Below, piece by piece: positions 11,681 to 23,250 of a DNA stretch of 64,000 bases. The DNA lies in NCBI RefSeq assembly GCF_000715075.1, contig NC_134101.1, positions 23,552,822-23,616,821 on the forward strand. The letters run 5' to 3'. This DNA comes from Nicotiana tabacum. Its lineage: Eukaryota > Streptophyta > Magnoliopsida > Solanales > Solanaceae. The position numbers were made by a program, and so were the translations under genes. The notes under the pieces are model-generated. The model worked only from the letters and a program-made list of their open reading frames with translations. It was not told the origin of the DNA and searched no databases. Positions within the stretch are counted from its first letter, which is position 1; the number at the start of each line of letters is the position of its first letter.

Positions 11681-13079
11681 TGATTTTGAAATTGTTTTAT
11701 ATTTAGAGAATGAGTAAAATGCGAAAAAGAATTTGGAGAAGACTTACCTTTTGAAGTTGTGTTGCTGCAGAGCTGTTTCTTGCCGCCGTGCAGTTTCTTT
11801 TTTTTTTGGTTGCACCTGCTTCTTGCAATGTTGCTTTTGGATTGCACATGTTTCCTGTTTTTCAAACAAAGAACAATTGTTAGTTTGAAACGGTGGTTGG
11901 TTTTGTGGCCTTGAGTATTTCGGTCACTTGATCTCGGCCGACTTCTTTGATGATAATTTCAACTGCAACTGGTTGTCTTTTGAATACCGATTGCACTTCT
12001 GGCCCCGGAGAACCTTTGGCTTTTCCAAACTTTTCCATGACAGTTGATCGCGTGGGACTTAACCTTTTTCTACTTTGTTTTTTCTTTGTAGGCCTTTCAC
12101 TTCTGACTTCTTTCTTCCAATTTTAATTTCAGAGCATTGGGAATCCTTGGCTTTTCAAACCTTGCCAAGACGGTTAGCCACGTGGGACTGAAGCTTTTCA
12201 ACTTCATTTCACCACGTTTAGGCACTTCAATTTGATTTCCTTCTTTCGAGAGTTTTTGATTTTGAAGCATCAACCACCATGGCCAATCGGGGTCGACTTG
12301 ATGCCCCTACCGAGGCTGGGTGCCTCTTGAATATCAGCTTGTGGCAAACAAAAATCCTGTAAATCAGTCTTACCATCTCTTCTTTGTCTTAGTTTTTGGA
12401 ACAAAGTTAGACCGAAAAGAGATTCAAAGAAAAACAAACAATAGAATGGAGAATGGGTTTAAATAAGAGGTATCCCTTTCGGGGAAAAAAAGAACTTATC
12501 TGGAGTACATGCAGACTTCAATGAGCATGGCATGCCTTTTGGACTGGATGCATGATCTGTGTTAACAGTCAGACTATTAGAAATTCATCACAACTTTTGC
12601 CTCGAAATCGAGAAACTTTGCCCAGTACTGTGTCGATGCCAATGGCTGTGAGGATCCTCTTTTCGATCAATGGCGCCCTTTGCGAGTTTTCACCAGCTGA
12701 CCTCTCTCATTTCTCTTCTCACCATCGCCTTATAGTGCTCTTTGTGAGATTTCACAAACAAGACTCTCTCATTTTAGTTTCTTTACTCACCATCGCCTTA
12801 AGGTGCCCGTGAGGATTTTCACCAATAAGACTCTCTCATTTTATTTCTCTCATTTTGGTTGCATCAGATCCATGTAAATGTATACTCCAATTTTGAGCAT
12901 CTTTGCTGATTGATCGGAAGGACTTGAAAATTATTTGGGTAAGAAGAATTTGGATTAAATTACAACTTTGGAACCTTCCAGGAGAAACCATCGCCGAACC
13001 ATTGTAACATCTGCCCCAGTTTCAACTTTTGGGGGAATGTGAATTTTTGCTTTGGTGTGCCTAAACCCCAAAGAGAGGC
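11681..13079 (-). other. Tat 3' untranslated region between array and integrase
   Basis: No conserved coding sequence is seen. Two related blocks near 12030-12070 and 12140-12190 share TTTTCCA/TTTTCAA-AC and CGTGGGACT. A second short tandem repeat occurs at 12681-12850, and structured motif copy B closes the region. Confidence 0.6.
12681..12850. repeat. Short tandem repeat, about 62-65 bp period
   Basis: Three imperfect units start near 12681, 12743 and 12808. Each contains a variant of GAGTTTTCACC, then CTCTCTCATTT and CTCACCATCGCCTTA; the third is incomplete. Confidence 0.75.
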
Positions 13080-13118
13080 TGCCTACGTATCCTTTCAGAA
13101 TCAAGTTGAACGTAGTTC
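13080..13118 (-). other. Structured spacer motif, copy B (after integrase)
   Basis: On the element strand, CTACG (13111-13115) pairs with CGTAG (13083-13087). The inner stem is short, TCT/GGA with a GAAA loop, followed by TA and CGTAGGCAG. It lies about 200 bp beyond the integrase stop. Confidence 0.6.
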
Positions 13119-13311
13119 AATTAACTTTATTTTTTTCTTTTTTTTTTCTTTCATTTTTCATCATGTTTTTTCATACATAACTTCCAAGTTCCAAAGAGGG
13201 TAATCAGAGAAAAGGAACCGGCTCAAAGGGTTTGCATTGATAGTGTTTGGGTAGCAATAAAAAAGGCTTTCGTCATCCCAATCGGAGCATGTTAAAGCTA
13301 GAAAAAAGGGG

Positions 13312-14438
13312 TCAAACATAATACCTTTTGATCGCATCTGCATTGACAGCTGTCTCGGGGACATTTCCTTCGACGTCTCCTAAATACAGCGCTCCCTTTG
13401 GCAACACTCTTGTTACAATGTATGGACCTTTCCAATTTAGAGCAAATTTTCCTTTGGCTTCTTCAAGATGTGGGAGAATACGTCTCAGAATGAGTTGCCC
13501 CACTTCGAATTTTCTGGGCCGCACTTTCTTGTTATAGGCACGGGCCATTCTTTGTTGGTACAACTGCCCGTGGCAAACTGCGGCCATTCACTTTTCATCA
13601 ATCATAGTCAATTGTTCCAACCGTATTTTGACCCATTCATCATCCTCGATCTTGGCTTCAACAATGATTCGAAGAGAGGGAATCTCAACTTTTACAGGTA
13701 TTACGGCTTCGGTGTCATAAACCAATAAGTAGGGAGTGGCCCCAACTGATATGCGTATGGTTGTGCGATATCCCAATAGTGCAAAAGGCAACTTTTCATG
13801 ACATTGTCTAGAACCCTTAAACATTTTCCTGAGGATCTTCTTGATGTTCTTGTTTGTAGCTTCAACGGCGCCATTAGCTTTGGGATGATATGGGGTAGAA
13901 TTATGATGAGTAATTTTAAATTGTTCGCATACCTCCCTCATCAAATGGCTATTCAGATTTGCAGCATTGTCCGTGATGATAGTTTTAGGAATACCAAAAC
14001 GACAAATAATGTTGGAATGCATGAAGTCCACCACTGCTTTCTTAGGTACGACTTTGAAAGTGACTACTTCAACCCACTTTGTGAAATAATCAATGGCAAC
14101 CAAGATGAATCTGTGCCCATTTGAAGCTTTTGGCTCGATTGGACCAATAACATCTATGCCCCAGGCAACGAACGGCCACGGTGCTGACATAGGATGTAAC
14201 TTTGATGGCGGTGTATGATCAGGTCACTGTGTATCTGACACTGATGGCATTTTCGGACAAAATTGAAATAATCTTTTTCCATGGTCATCCAGTAATAACA
14301 TGTCTGGAGGATTTTCTTTGCAAGGACATACCCGTTCATGTGAGGCCCACATACTCCCGAATGCACTTCGTTCATGATCCTTTCAGGTTCTTGAGAATCC
14401 ACGCACCTCAAGAGTTCTTTTGTACAGGATCTCTCCAC
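13312..14438 (-). pseudogene. Tat element integrase
   Basis: Domains in order are a zinc-binding H2C2 segment (HSGVCGPHMNGYVLAKKIL then KCHQC), a DDE catalytic core and a conserved C-terminal segment. The acidic residues are visible in AWGIDVIGPIEP (first Asp), TIITDNAANLNSHLM (second Asp) and HPKANGAVEATNK (Glu). The core is followed by EDDEWVKIRLEQL, a TGA where the family usually has Arg (13588-13590), then ARAYNKKVRPRKFEVGQ. The last segment ends in ADAIKRYYV just before the stop at 13312. A frame change separates the H2C2 part from the core. The enzyme would insert the cDNA into chromosomes; this copy is broken. Confidence 0.9.
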
Positions 14439-14639
14439 TCAAAAACAACTGCTTACAAGCCTTCTGATAGTTCTCTTTTGATCTCCACTTGCCTGCTCGG
14501 GATATTCTTTTATTTTCAAGAATATTTTGATATCATAATACCATAGCTCACCATCTGGCTTAATTTTAATTGCGTTACAATAACCATGCCTTTCTCAAAC
14601 CTGAATCTCCTGTGGATTAATATGAATATTACCCGGGTA

Positions 14640-15012
14640 GAGCAGCATTGAGGCCAAAGTAGCTAGTGCATCTGCTAACTCATTGTGAAATCGGGGAATA
14701 TATTTGAACTTGCTTAAGCCGTTTACTGAGGTCTTCCACATATTGCCTGTACGGGATAAGTTTGATGTCCCGAGTTTCCCATTTTCCTTGGGCTTGCCGA
14801 ATGATTAAATCAGAATCCCCCATAATTAGTAATTCCTATACATCTAGATCAACTGCCATGTCCATGCCCATGATGTAGGCTTCATACTCGGTAATGTTGT
14901 TTGTAGAGAAGAACCGAAGACGGGATATGGCCGGATAGTGTTGACCTATGGGCGAGATCAGAATTGCCCCAATCCCTATGCTTTTTATGTTTACAGCCGC
15001 ATCAAAGAACAT
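14640..15012 (-). pseudogene. Second (archaeal-type) RNase H of the Tat element
   Basis: Starts at MFFDAAVNIKSIGIGAILIS and includes TNNITEYEAYIMGMDMA and, after a stop at 14836, LLIMGDSDLIIRQAQG. The Asp-Glu-Asp pattern of an RNase H fold is visible. A second RNase H placed after the normal gypsy RNase H is the hallmark of the Tat group. Stops in the second half make it non-functional. Confidence 0.85.
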
Positions 15013-15105
15013 TTTCCTGGCATTGGTGTTCTCTGGAATTACTTCAACCGAGTTTACTTCCTCTTCCGGAAAGTAAGTGCTTAATGGTTGGTATTCATCA
15101 TCGAA

Positions 15106-15495
15106 TGGGTTCTCAGCTAGCTGATCCGCCAAGGCTTGAGCTTTCGTCGTCGTGCGAGTGACATAGATAATGTCAAACTCGGTGAGCAAGATCTGCCATT
15201 TTGCTAACCTTCTAGTGTGCATTGGCTTCTGGAACATATACTTCAAAGGCTCCATCTTGGTTATGAGATATGTTGTGTAAGCCAGCAAGTAATGTCTAAG
15301 CTTTTGGGCGACCCAAGTTAGGGCGCAACAAGTTCTTTTCAACATGGTGTACTTAGCTTCATAACTGGTGAACTTATTGCTCAGATAATATATGGTTTGT
15401 TCTCTTTTCCTGGTTACATCATGTTGCCCTAGGACACAGCCAAAAAAGACCATCAGATACAAGAACAAAGGTCTTCCTGGCTCGGGTGGAACCAA
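15106..15495 (-). pseudogene. Gypsy RNase H of the Tat element
   Basis: Contains GCVLGQHDVTRKREQTIYYL, CCALTWVAQKLRHYLL and KWQILLTEFDIIYVTRT, then ALADQLAENP. This is the standard RNase H that follows RT in Ty3/gypsy polyproteins and degrades RNA in the RNA-DNA hybrid. The start of the fold is damaged; its usual leading Asp segment is altered to VFFGC. It shares a frame with the second RNase H. Confidence 0.88.
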
Positions 15496-15516
15496 AACCG
15501 ACGGATTTGACAGATA

Positions 15517-16513
15517 TTATTTGATTTTGTCAAAAGCTTCTTGGCACTCATCTGTCCATTTGATTGCCACGTCTTTCTTCAAAAACTTAAATATGGGTTC
15601 ACAAGTGGTGGTAAGCTGAGCAATGAAACTGCTGATGTAATTCAGTCTCCCTAGCAGACTCATAACCTCTTTCTTGCTCTTCGGAGGTGGAAAATCCCGA
15701 TTAGACTTTATCTTTGTCGGATTTAATTTGATACCCCTTCGACTGACTATTAACCCTAGGAGCTTCCTAGACGGAACTCCGAATGCACATTTAGCTGGGT
15801 TCAATTTCAAGTCATACCTGCGCAGATGCTCAAAGAACTTTCTTAGATCTCCCACATGGTATTCTTGCATTCTGGATTTAATGATCACATCATCCACATA
15901 TACCTCAATCTCGTGATGCATCATGTCATGGAAGATGACAATCATAGCTCTCATGTAGGTTGCCCCGGTGTTTTTTTAGACCAAACGGTATGACCCTGTA
16001 ACAGTAAGTTCCCCAAGGTGTGGTAAAAGCAATCTTTTCTTCAGCTTCTTCATCCATCAGAACCTAGTGTTATCCAGCATAACAATCCACGAAAGAGTGT
16101 ATCTCGTGTTTAGCACAATTATCAACGAGAATGTGGATGTTTGGCAATGGAAAGTTGTCCTTGGGACTTGCCTTGTTCAAATTCTGATAATCAACACAAA
16201 CTCGGGTTTTCCCATCTTTCTTTGGCAGTGGTACCACATTAGCCAACCATGTGGTGTATCGGACAACTCGGATCACACCAACTTTCAGTTGTTTGGTGAC
16301 TTCTTCCTTGATCTTATCACTGATGTCAGTTTTGAACTTTCTTTGCTTCTGTTGGATGGGCGGGTAACCAGGATATGCAGGCAATTTATGTACCACCAAA
16401 TCAACACTCAGCCCTGGCATATCATCATAAGACCATGCAAACACGTCTTTGAATTCAAACAACAGTTGGATCAGTGCATCTCTAGTTCTCTCATCAACAT
16501 GAATGCTTATCAT
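15517..16513 (-). pseudogene. Reverse transcriptase of the Tat element
   Basis: Two readable blocks cover the RT. The first (16513-16070) has FKDVFAWSYDDMPGL, TTWLANVVPLPKKDGK, RVCVDYQNLNKASPKDNFPL and FVDCYAG. The second (15954-15517) has the catalytic YVDDVIIKS box, LNPAKCAFGV, GRLNYISSFIAQLT and KWTDECQEAFDKI. Stops and a frame change lie between them near 15960-16075. The catalytic Asp residues remain, but the enzyme cannot be made whole. The sequence style (FAWSYDDMPGL) is typical of Tat elements in dicots. Confidence 0.93.
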
Positions 16514-16934
16514 AGTTTCTCAGATCTCTTCTGAATTACCCATATTAACTGGCTCGCTTTCATTTAAGTTTGGCTTAGGCTTATTCTCAAATTATTCCAA
16601 TTCTCGATTTATTTCCCTAAAAGACTCATCTTCATCATATTTTGGCTCTTGATTCATTATTTCAAAGCTAGACTGCGTTTTAGGATTTGGGCATAAAGTC
16701 CGCAAGCATGTTATATTATTTAAATCTGTATTATTAGAACTGAAAAGAAAAAGACAAGAAAAGTAGCAAAATCAGAACAAAGGAAAAGAGACATCTATGG
16801 ACGATGAAATATTGATTCCATTTCATTGAATTGAAAGATATGACGGTTTACATCAGAATTAAAAGACAATAGAGTAAAACATTCGAGTTACACCCTGAAA
16901 TAACTTGTAATGTAGAAAAAATGGCAAGACTGAA

Positions 16935-17450
16935 CTACCGGGACTCCCGCCTGACAGGGAGTGGGGTAGCCTCCCAGTTCTGGAGCTTGAAATCCGGTCT
17001 CATATACTGCACCTCGGCATGGCTCGTGCCTTCCCCTGACCGGACCATGTGAGATTCATATAGCATTTGTTTCAAGGCTCCGCAGATATCATCGATTTCT
17101 TCAGTCGTAAAGACCACTTCTTCTTCCTCCACATACTTTTGTTTGACAAATGATCGGGAAAGATGTGGAATGGGTTGGGACAGGACTCACCCATTTTCTT
17201 TGCATTTTTTAGCCCATGTTCTGTCTGCCTCTGTAGCTTGGAAACCTAACCTTAAAAACTTCTCATTGACGATTGTGGAAATGGGCTCAGTAATGCCCTG
17301 CAGAGATACTCCGAGCCCCTTTTCGGGATTGTACCCATTTTTAATCATTTGGGTGGTGACCATGATTGAAGCATTAGACAAGTAAGGTTGAGGTAGTGGG
17401 GCCCCTTCTTCAAATTCGTCAGTGACCACAATTTCAAAAGCTTGATACAT
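16935..17450 (-). pseudogene. PR-RT linker with G-patch-like segment
   Basis: After the protease, the minus strand reads EFEEGAPLPQPYLSNASIMV and MIKNGYNPEKGLGVSLQGI, which resembles a G-patch (a glycine-rich RNA-contact motif). It is followed by an acidic stretch, EEEEVVFTTEEIDDICGAL, and PDFKLQNWEATPLP. G-patch-like stretches are known between protease and RT in some Tat elements. A stop at about 17187 separates the two parts. The function in this position is not established. Confidence 0.65.
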
Positions 17451-17456
17451 ATTATG

Positions 17457-17990
17457 CTAACTGCTTTCCCTAGCTTCAAGACACGGGACTGAAGGATCCC
17501 AGTAGATAGATTGCTCGTCTTCTCCATGGACAACGATCTCTTGATTACCATACTCAAACTTGACCATTTGGTGAAGAGTGGAAGGAACAGCTCCGGCAGC
17601 ATGAATCCATGGTATATCCAGGAGGAAATTGTATGAGGTTTCCATATACAAGACTTAGAAGGCCACCTCAAAGTCCACGGGGCCAATAGTTAAGATCAGA
17701 TCAATTTCTCCTATTGTGTCTCTCTTGACCCCATTAAAAGCTCGCACGCAGACATTGTTGGCCCGAATTCTTTTTGTTCCAATTTCCATTCTCTGGAGCG
17801 TTGAGAGAGGAAAAATATCTACTCCAGAACCACCATCTAGCATCACCCTTTTCACATAATAGCCCTTGCATTTGCCATTCATGTGGAGGGCTTTGTTGTA
17901 GGAAGCTCCCTCTATGGGCAAATCATCACGGATGAATGAGATCTTGTTGACCTCAAAAAATCTTTCGGCCATCCTTTCCAATTATTCGAT
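17457..17990 (-). pseudogene. Retropepsin-like protease of the Tat element
   Basis: The active-site region is VKRVMLDGGSGVDIFPLSTL, with an Asp-Gly-Gly-Ser variant of the retropepsin Asp-Ser/Thr-Gly box. It is followed by VCVRAFNGVKRDTIGEIDL and, after a frame break near 17652, YNFLLDIPWIHAAGAVPSTL. This enzyme would cut the polyprotein. The frame break and upstream stops make it inactive. Confidence 0.85.
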
Positions 17991-18190
17991 AGTAGTTTAA
18001 ACCGGGACATACGCTTCATTCAATTTTTGAGGAGCACTTTTTGGTGTTCATCTGAACTCAGCAACAGAGATATGAGTGAGACCTGGGAGGGAGTCTTCCG
18101 TAGTTGGTCGACTATTGAGTATTCTGAAGTTTTCATCTTCCTAAAGAACTCCTCCGCCTCTTCATTGCTCACGTGCTTCTTAGGTGGCAT

Positions 18191-20500
18191 CTATTTTTCC
18201 ATGTTCTGTTTGGATTTCCTTAGCTCATCTGGGGTATAGTACCTCCCAGACCGATTCATCTCATTCACTTTCCCCATAATTTCTTTCCCCTTGTAAGTAA
18301 CCACGATTCTGTTGTAGTTCCACGGGATTGTAGTTGGATCTTTCATGGGACTCTGAGGTGCGGGACTAATAACCACGGTCTCAGTCAGCCTTGGTAAAAA
18401 TACCGGCCCCCGCGCCACGTATGTCCCCTTTGGTACATATAACCTTGGCACATTCAATATAACTTTCCTTCCATCGAACTTCTTTGGAGTGTTGGGGACA
18501 AGCTATTCTTTTTTCGGGGCCTTAGGAACATAAAGAACCACATTCTTGGCAGGCGCCGACCCAGTTTTTGTCTCAACGTCATGAGGAACCGGAGCTACTT
18601 TCTTTTCAGTTTTGGCTGGTTTGCCGCTACTTTAGATCTTCCCTCTGAACTGGCGATGGCAACGATGGCCTTCAATATCGGGTCACACTTTTTGTCATCA
18701 CAAATCATACCAATGTCCGGCCCATTATTGTGAGCAGGTAATGGATTATTGGTCACATTGGGGATCTCCTTGTCCCTTAGCACAATTCTTTTTTTCTTTG
18801 ATCAGGCCTTCGACCGCCCTCTTGAGGGTCCAGCAATTTTCTGTATCATGACCTTACACTTCTGAATGGTACGCACATCTGGCATTGGCCTTTTATGTTG
18901 GAGACTCGAGATTTTGCCGATATGGAGCCACAGGTTGCAATAGACCCAGTTGGATTAACTTGTGGAGCAAACTGGAGTAATATTCACCAATGAGGGTGAA
19001 ATTGTTTCTTCTGGGAGGCTCTCAGAGGCGTGGATTATGTTGGTGTGTTTTTTGTGGTGGGCGAGGATTATATGGAGCTTGGTAAGGATGGTTATTTCTG
19101 GGAGGTGGAGCTCAGATTTAGTTGTAGTTTTACTGGGGCCGTGTGTAAGGTTGAGCATTCATCACCGTATAGTGAGGCGGTGCCATGGCATAAGAAACAT
19201 CTTGATAGGGGTAATAGTGTTGTGGGGATCTTGGTGGCATATAAGAATGGTTGAATGATCGGCGAGACCCCCTTGAGCTCGAAGCCATCATGGCTCCCTC
19301 TTCTCTCTTTTTGCGATTAGCCAAACCCCCCGAGCCATTCTGAATGGCTTGTGATGTAGCTTTCAGGGCGGTTTGACTCAATATCCGTCCTATTTTCAAA
19401 CTGTTTTTGATCATCTCCCCAATCTTGATATCCTCGGCGAACGGCTTACCCATATCAGATATCATATTCGGGAAGTAATCCGCCTCTTGGGCCTGTAAGA
19501 AGACTGTAACCATTTCTGCTTCGTCCATTGGACGTCTTACCTTGGCAGCTTGTTCGCGCCATTTGACTGCATATTCACGAAAACTTTCCGCGGTTTTCTT
19601 TTGCAAATTGGACAAAGAGTTTTTGTTGGGAGAGATGTCCATATTATACTGGAATTGTCGGACAAAATCTCGGGCTAGATCATCCCATATGTTCCAATGG
19701 GTGATTTCTTGATCCATGTACCACTCAGAAGCGATTTCTGCTAGACTTTCTCTAAAGTAGGCCATTAGAATTTTCTTGTTTTCCACTAGACCCTCTCACC
19801 TGATTGCAATACCTCTTTAAATGGGTGATCGGGTCTCCGTGCCCGTCGTACTTTTCAAATTTTGGCATTTAAAAATCAGTTGGTAAATGGACATTCGGAA
19901 ACATGCACAAGTCCGAGCAGGAGACATTTTTTTTGCCACTTAGGCCTTGCATGTTCTTCAAGCTCTGCTCCAAGCGTTTCATTTTCTGAGCCATTTCTTC
20001 CTGCTCGGGATTTTAAACTGCTATTTCTTGTTCAATCGGAAACTCATACTATGGTTATTAGGCGTACGAGTCCGGAGTTACATGTGTCATATCATACTGA
20101 AATTACGGACCTTGGAAGGTAAATGTTGGGGATTCAAAACATGGCCTGAGCACAGTTGGTTGTGCCGCGGAGAACAATGTTGGAGGCACCCCGGAGAACG
20201 GTGCCTGGGCGCGAACCACAGAAGGCATGCCAGTAAAGTTGGACCACATTGTCGGGTACCCGCACGGGATAAATGGGTTGGTCATAGGGATGTTGGTGGT
20301 TCCACACGTCCTTGGGATCAACTCAGGGAATCCAAGAATTGACTTGGCAGTTCCCTACCATTCGACCAGGTGTCCCACATTTCAAACATGCGGAGACGCA
20401 ACATCTTATTTTCTTCGACAGTTGCTGATTCAGGTTGTGAAATAGCCGATGCCGGGCTATCCTCAGGATTGATAATGTGGAGATTTCTTTCAGAGGCCAT
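18191..20500 (-). pseudogene. Gag region of the Tat element
   Basis: A start-like ATG at 20500 opens MASERNLHIINPEDSPASAI, a common N-terminal style of Tat gag proteins. After frameshifts, 20321-20103 gives a Pro-rich region. The conserved capsid core is readable at 19786-19130: AYFRESLAEIASEWYMDQEI, WDDLARDFVRQFQYN and ESFREYAVKWREQAAKVRRP, then ISDMGKPFAEDIKIGEMI. The nucleocapsid-like tail and the join to protease (18960-18000) are riddled with stops. Gag would form the virus-like particle that packages element RNA. Confidence 0.87.
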
Positions 20501-21385
20501 TGGAACCTTTTCTTTGGATCTTGTAAAATAGGGATGAGAAGCCAGATTACCGACAAAACCAACCACCTGAAATAGAACCTGTCTAAAATGCACGCACAAC
20601 AACCTTGTTAGTTTTGAAACATTTTAACATGTAGGAAATCGCACGTTGGGATGTAATGCACTTAAACAGTTAGACGCTTCTACCATGGGTTTGAACGGTT
20701 GTGTGCTTCATCCCAGCTTTCACTATTTCTTTTCCTTTTGTTTTGTCACTCCTGAATTTTCTCTTTTATTTTTGCCACTCTTTTCTTTCCTTACTTTCTC
20801 TTACTTTTCTCTTTTTTTTGTTGACTTTCACTCAGATTAATTATGGCTATGATCGCATCTGATGGGGATTGCCTACGTATCATGACATCGCATGAATCAA
20901 ACCATCACATAGTTCAGGGGAATAAATGCAAAATGAAAGCAAAGAAAATTTTGGGGTTTTTTAATATTTCATTAATAAAATATTTTTGGGGTTTTCATTA
21001 CAAAGACTCGAAGACATCGACAACTTACTTAAAAAGAAAAACATACAGACTCGAAGCAACATAACAACAAACTTGAAATGGACGAAAGGACAAACAAACT
21101 CGATGCGAGAGAAAGTAAGATACAGAATCGATGACTGAACAACTAAGAACACAGATGACTCTCAAACGTTATTCCAGGGGGCCGCGGGACATCAGTCGGT
21201 CTCAGCACGGGCCCGCTTGCAAGCTCATCCTGAAGGAACTCTAGGTCGGCCATAACCTGATGAATGAAAGACAGCACTGAAGCAAAGAACATGGCTCTAG
21301 TCATATTCTCACACTCATTGCATTTCATCGCAGTGTAGTCGGCTATTTATTTTATTCTAAGTTTAATATCACCATTCTCCTAGAG
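20501..21385 (-). other. Spacer between Tat ORF1 and gag
   Basis: Untranslated spacer with T- and C-rich runs (20720-20840) and structured motif copy C at 20869-20915. No conserved protein is seen on either strand. Confidence 0.6.
20869..20915 (-). other. Structured spacer motif, copy C (between ORF1 and gag)
   Basis: On the element strand, CTATG (20908-20912) pairs with CGTAG (20873-20877) through one G-U. The inner stem TCATG/CATGA uses 20891-20895 and 20880-20884. The invariant TGAT before the inner stem and TA after it are kept. Confidence 0.7.
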
Positions 21386-23250
21386 CAATCATCCGATTTG
21401 CAGTTCTCGGGCTTCCACTACTTGCATGGCCTTGTCATTTTGGTTTTGCAACTTCAGTACAATCTCTTCCAATTTGTTAATCAATGCATAGTAGTGTTCT
21501 CTCTCCGTCTTGAAGTCCTTTACCTGCTGACCCATTTCATTTTCGAGAGTGGCCAACTCTTTCCTTAAACCCATGACTTCTCTGTCATAATTTTGCTTTG
21601 CTTGGCGAGCTAACCTTGTCCGTTCTTCCGCATATTTTCCCAATCGGACCATCCTTGCCCGAGCTTTTGCTAAATCTTTCTCAGCCTGTGTTAGATCGCT
21701 CGCATAGTCATGCACTTTTCGCCTCAAGTTGGCCATGATTCTTTCATCCCTTTCACTTCTTATAGGCGTTTCAGCAGTTATTCACATTTCTCGGAGTTGA
21801 GCTCGGAGGGCTTCATTTTCTCGGACTAAACTTTTCTTTTCTCCCTCATCTTCAGCAGCTTGCAAACCACTTTCAAATTTAATAGTTCTGACCTGATTCT
21901 CTAACTTGCTGATGGTGACCCTGTACTCATTCTCTTTGGCTAACCAGACACACTGTTCTTGTGCCCCATCTGTGAATTGTTGGACATGGGGCCTTTTGGT
22001 GGGCCATTCCGGATCTTGATCGACCCAAGCTCTCTTACCATACCATGTCGTGTAGTTAGACTCTACCTCCCCGGATGATAAATCCCGCACCTGAGTCTGT
22101 GGCTCCAGAAACATACATTGATGCCAAATCTGGCGAAACTTTACTTCCGGAAAAGCAGCCCCCGAGCGTAGTTCAACAGCCTGTGTACTTAGATCCTCAT
22201 CGTGGGGGATCGTTTGATACCTTTCTAACTGGCGTAGAACGCGGTGTGGAGTGTAAGGCTAAATACTCTAAAGACACATCAATAACAAAAAGCACACGTC
22301 GGGAGATATGTAGATAACTTCGTTGACCGGAAGCCAACTGAAAGTCCACTCAATTTGATTTGTAGTTAGAGAACCCAGATGTGTGAACCAAGCCTCAGTA
22401 CCCTTCGGCAGCTCATAGCCACTTACCATGTTTTTGTACTCTTCAATGCAACTAAGTCCGGTTAAACCATAGTTCATGTATCTTGGGCGAGGACAAAGAT
22501 GCTCCAAGAGCCACATTTGCAACAACAGATTACAAGCCTCGAAAAATTTTACGCCAGCTCGACAGACAGTTAGAGCTCGATAGATCTCTGCGAGAATCAT
22601 CGGCACAAGAGTACCGTTGGCCTTCTTGACCAGAAAGTCAGCCACCCCTGCAAGTCCCAACTTAATATGTCTGTCATTCCTTGGGCATATCAGAGTGCCC
22701 AAGAAGGTGACTATGAAGGCTAAACCTCTGCGCGATTCCCACTTGTATTTCTTCCCTTGATGACTTAAACCGGTATCTGGAGCCTCAAATCCGTGAGGGT
22801 CCCCGTACCGGCTATACAAAAAGTGGAATGTATAGTAACCTTTGACTTTTTACTTTTAACTTGTCGATTAATGCTCAAAAGGTCCAAAAATTTGTGAGGG
22901 GTCACAGTTCTTAGTGCTCCTGGATACTGATGCCTAAGACTCCTGTCATATATGGCATAACCTGCTATCTCCTCCAGCATAGGGGTTAACTCAAAATCCG
23001 AGAAGTGAAAAACATTATGTGCCGGGTCCCAAAACAATATCAGTGCCTCGATCAGATCAACCCCGGGTTTAATCTTCAAAAGACCGGTGAGACCACCTAG
23101 TGCCTTGGTTACGGAATGCTTACTGACCTCCCCCAGGTTATTCCACCACATGTGGAGTCTTAATGGAATCTCACCTATGGCCCGAAAAGGTAAATTCTCA
23201 ACAATGCTCATTCTGCACGCAAATTGAGGACAAATGATCAAAATCGACAC
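21386..23250 (-). pseudogene. Tat/Ogre extra ORF1 (DUF7745-like head, coiled-coil tail)
   Basis: This reading frame precedes gag, as in Ogre-type elements. The head (23250-22268) has RLHMWWNNLGEVSKHSVTKA, DLIEALILFWDPAHNVF, DFELTPMLEEIAGY and GLAFIVTFLGTLICPRND. It matches the plant-transposon ORF1 style that I would place near DUF7745. A frameshift near 22840 splits it. The tail (22114-21389) is heptad-like and rich in Glu, Lys, Arg and Leu (for example ENQVRTIKFESGLQAAEDEG and AEKDLAKARARMVRLGKYAE), so a coiled coil is likely. Its function is unknown. Frameshifts and stops make this copy defective. Confidence 0.75.

Noticed and set aside
11548..11865. 105-codon minus frame over the end of the tandem array
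   Set aside because: It is Lys/Ser-rich and half of it is the repeat; there is no family match.
13328..19258. Many + strand frames over the Tat gag-pol
   Set aside because: They are antisense shadows of recognisable minus-strand protein domains.
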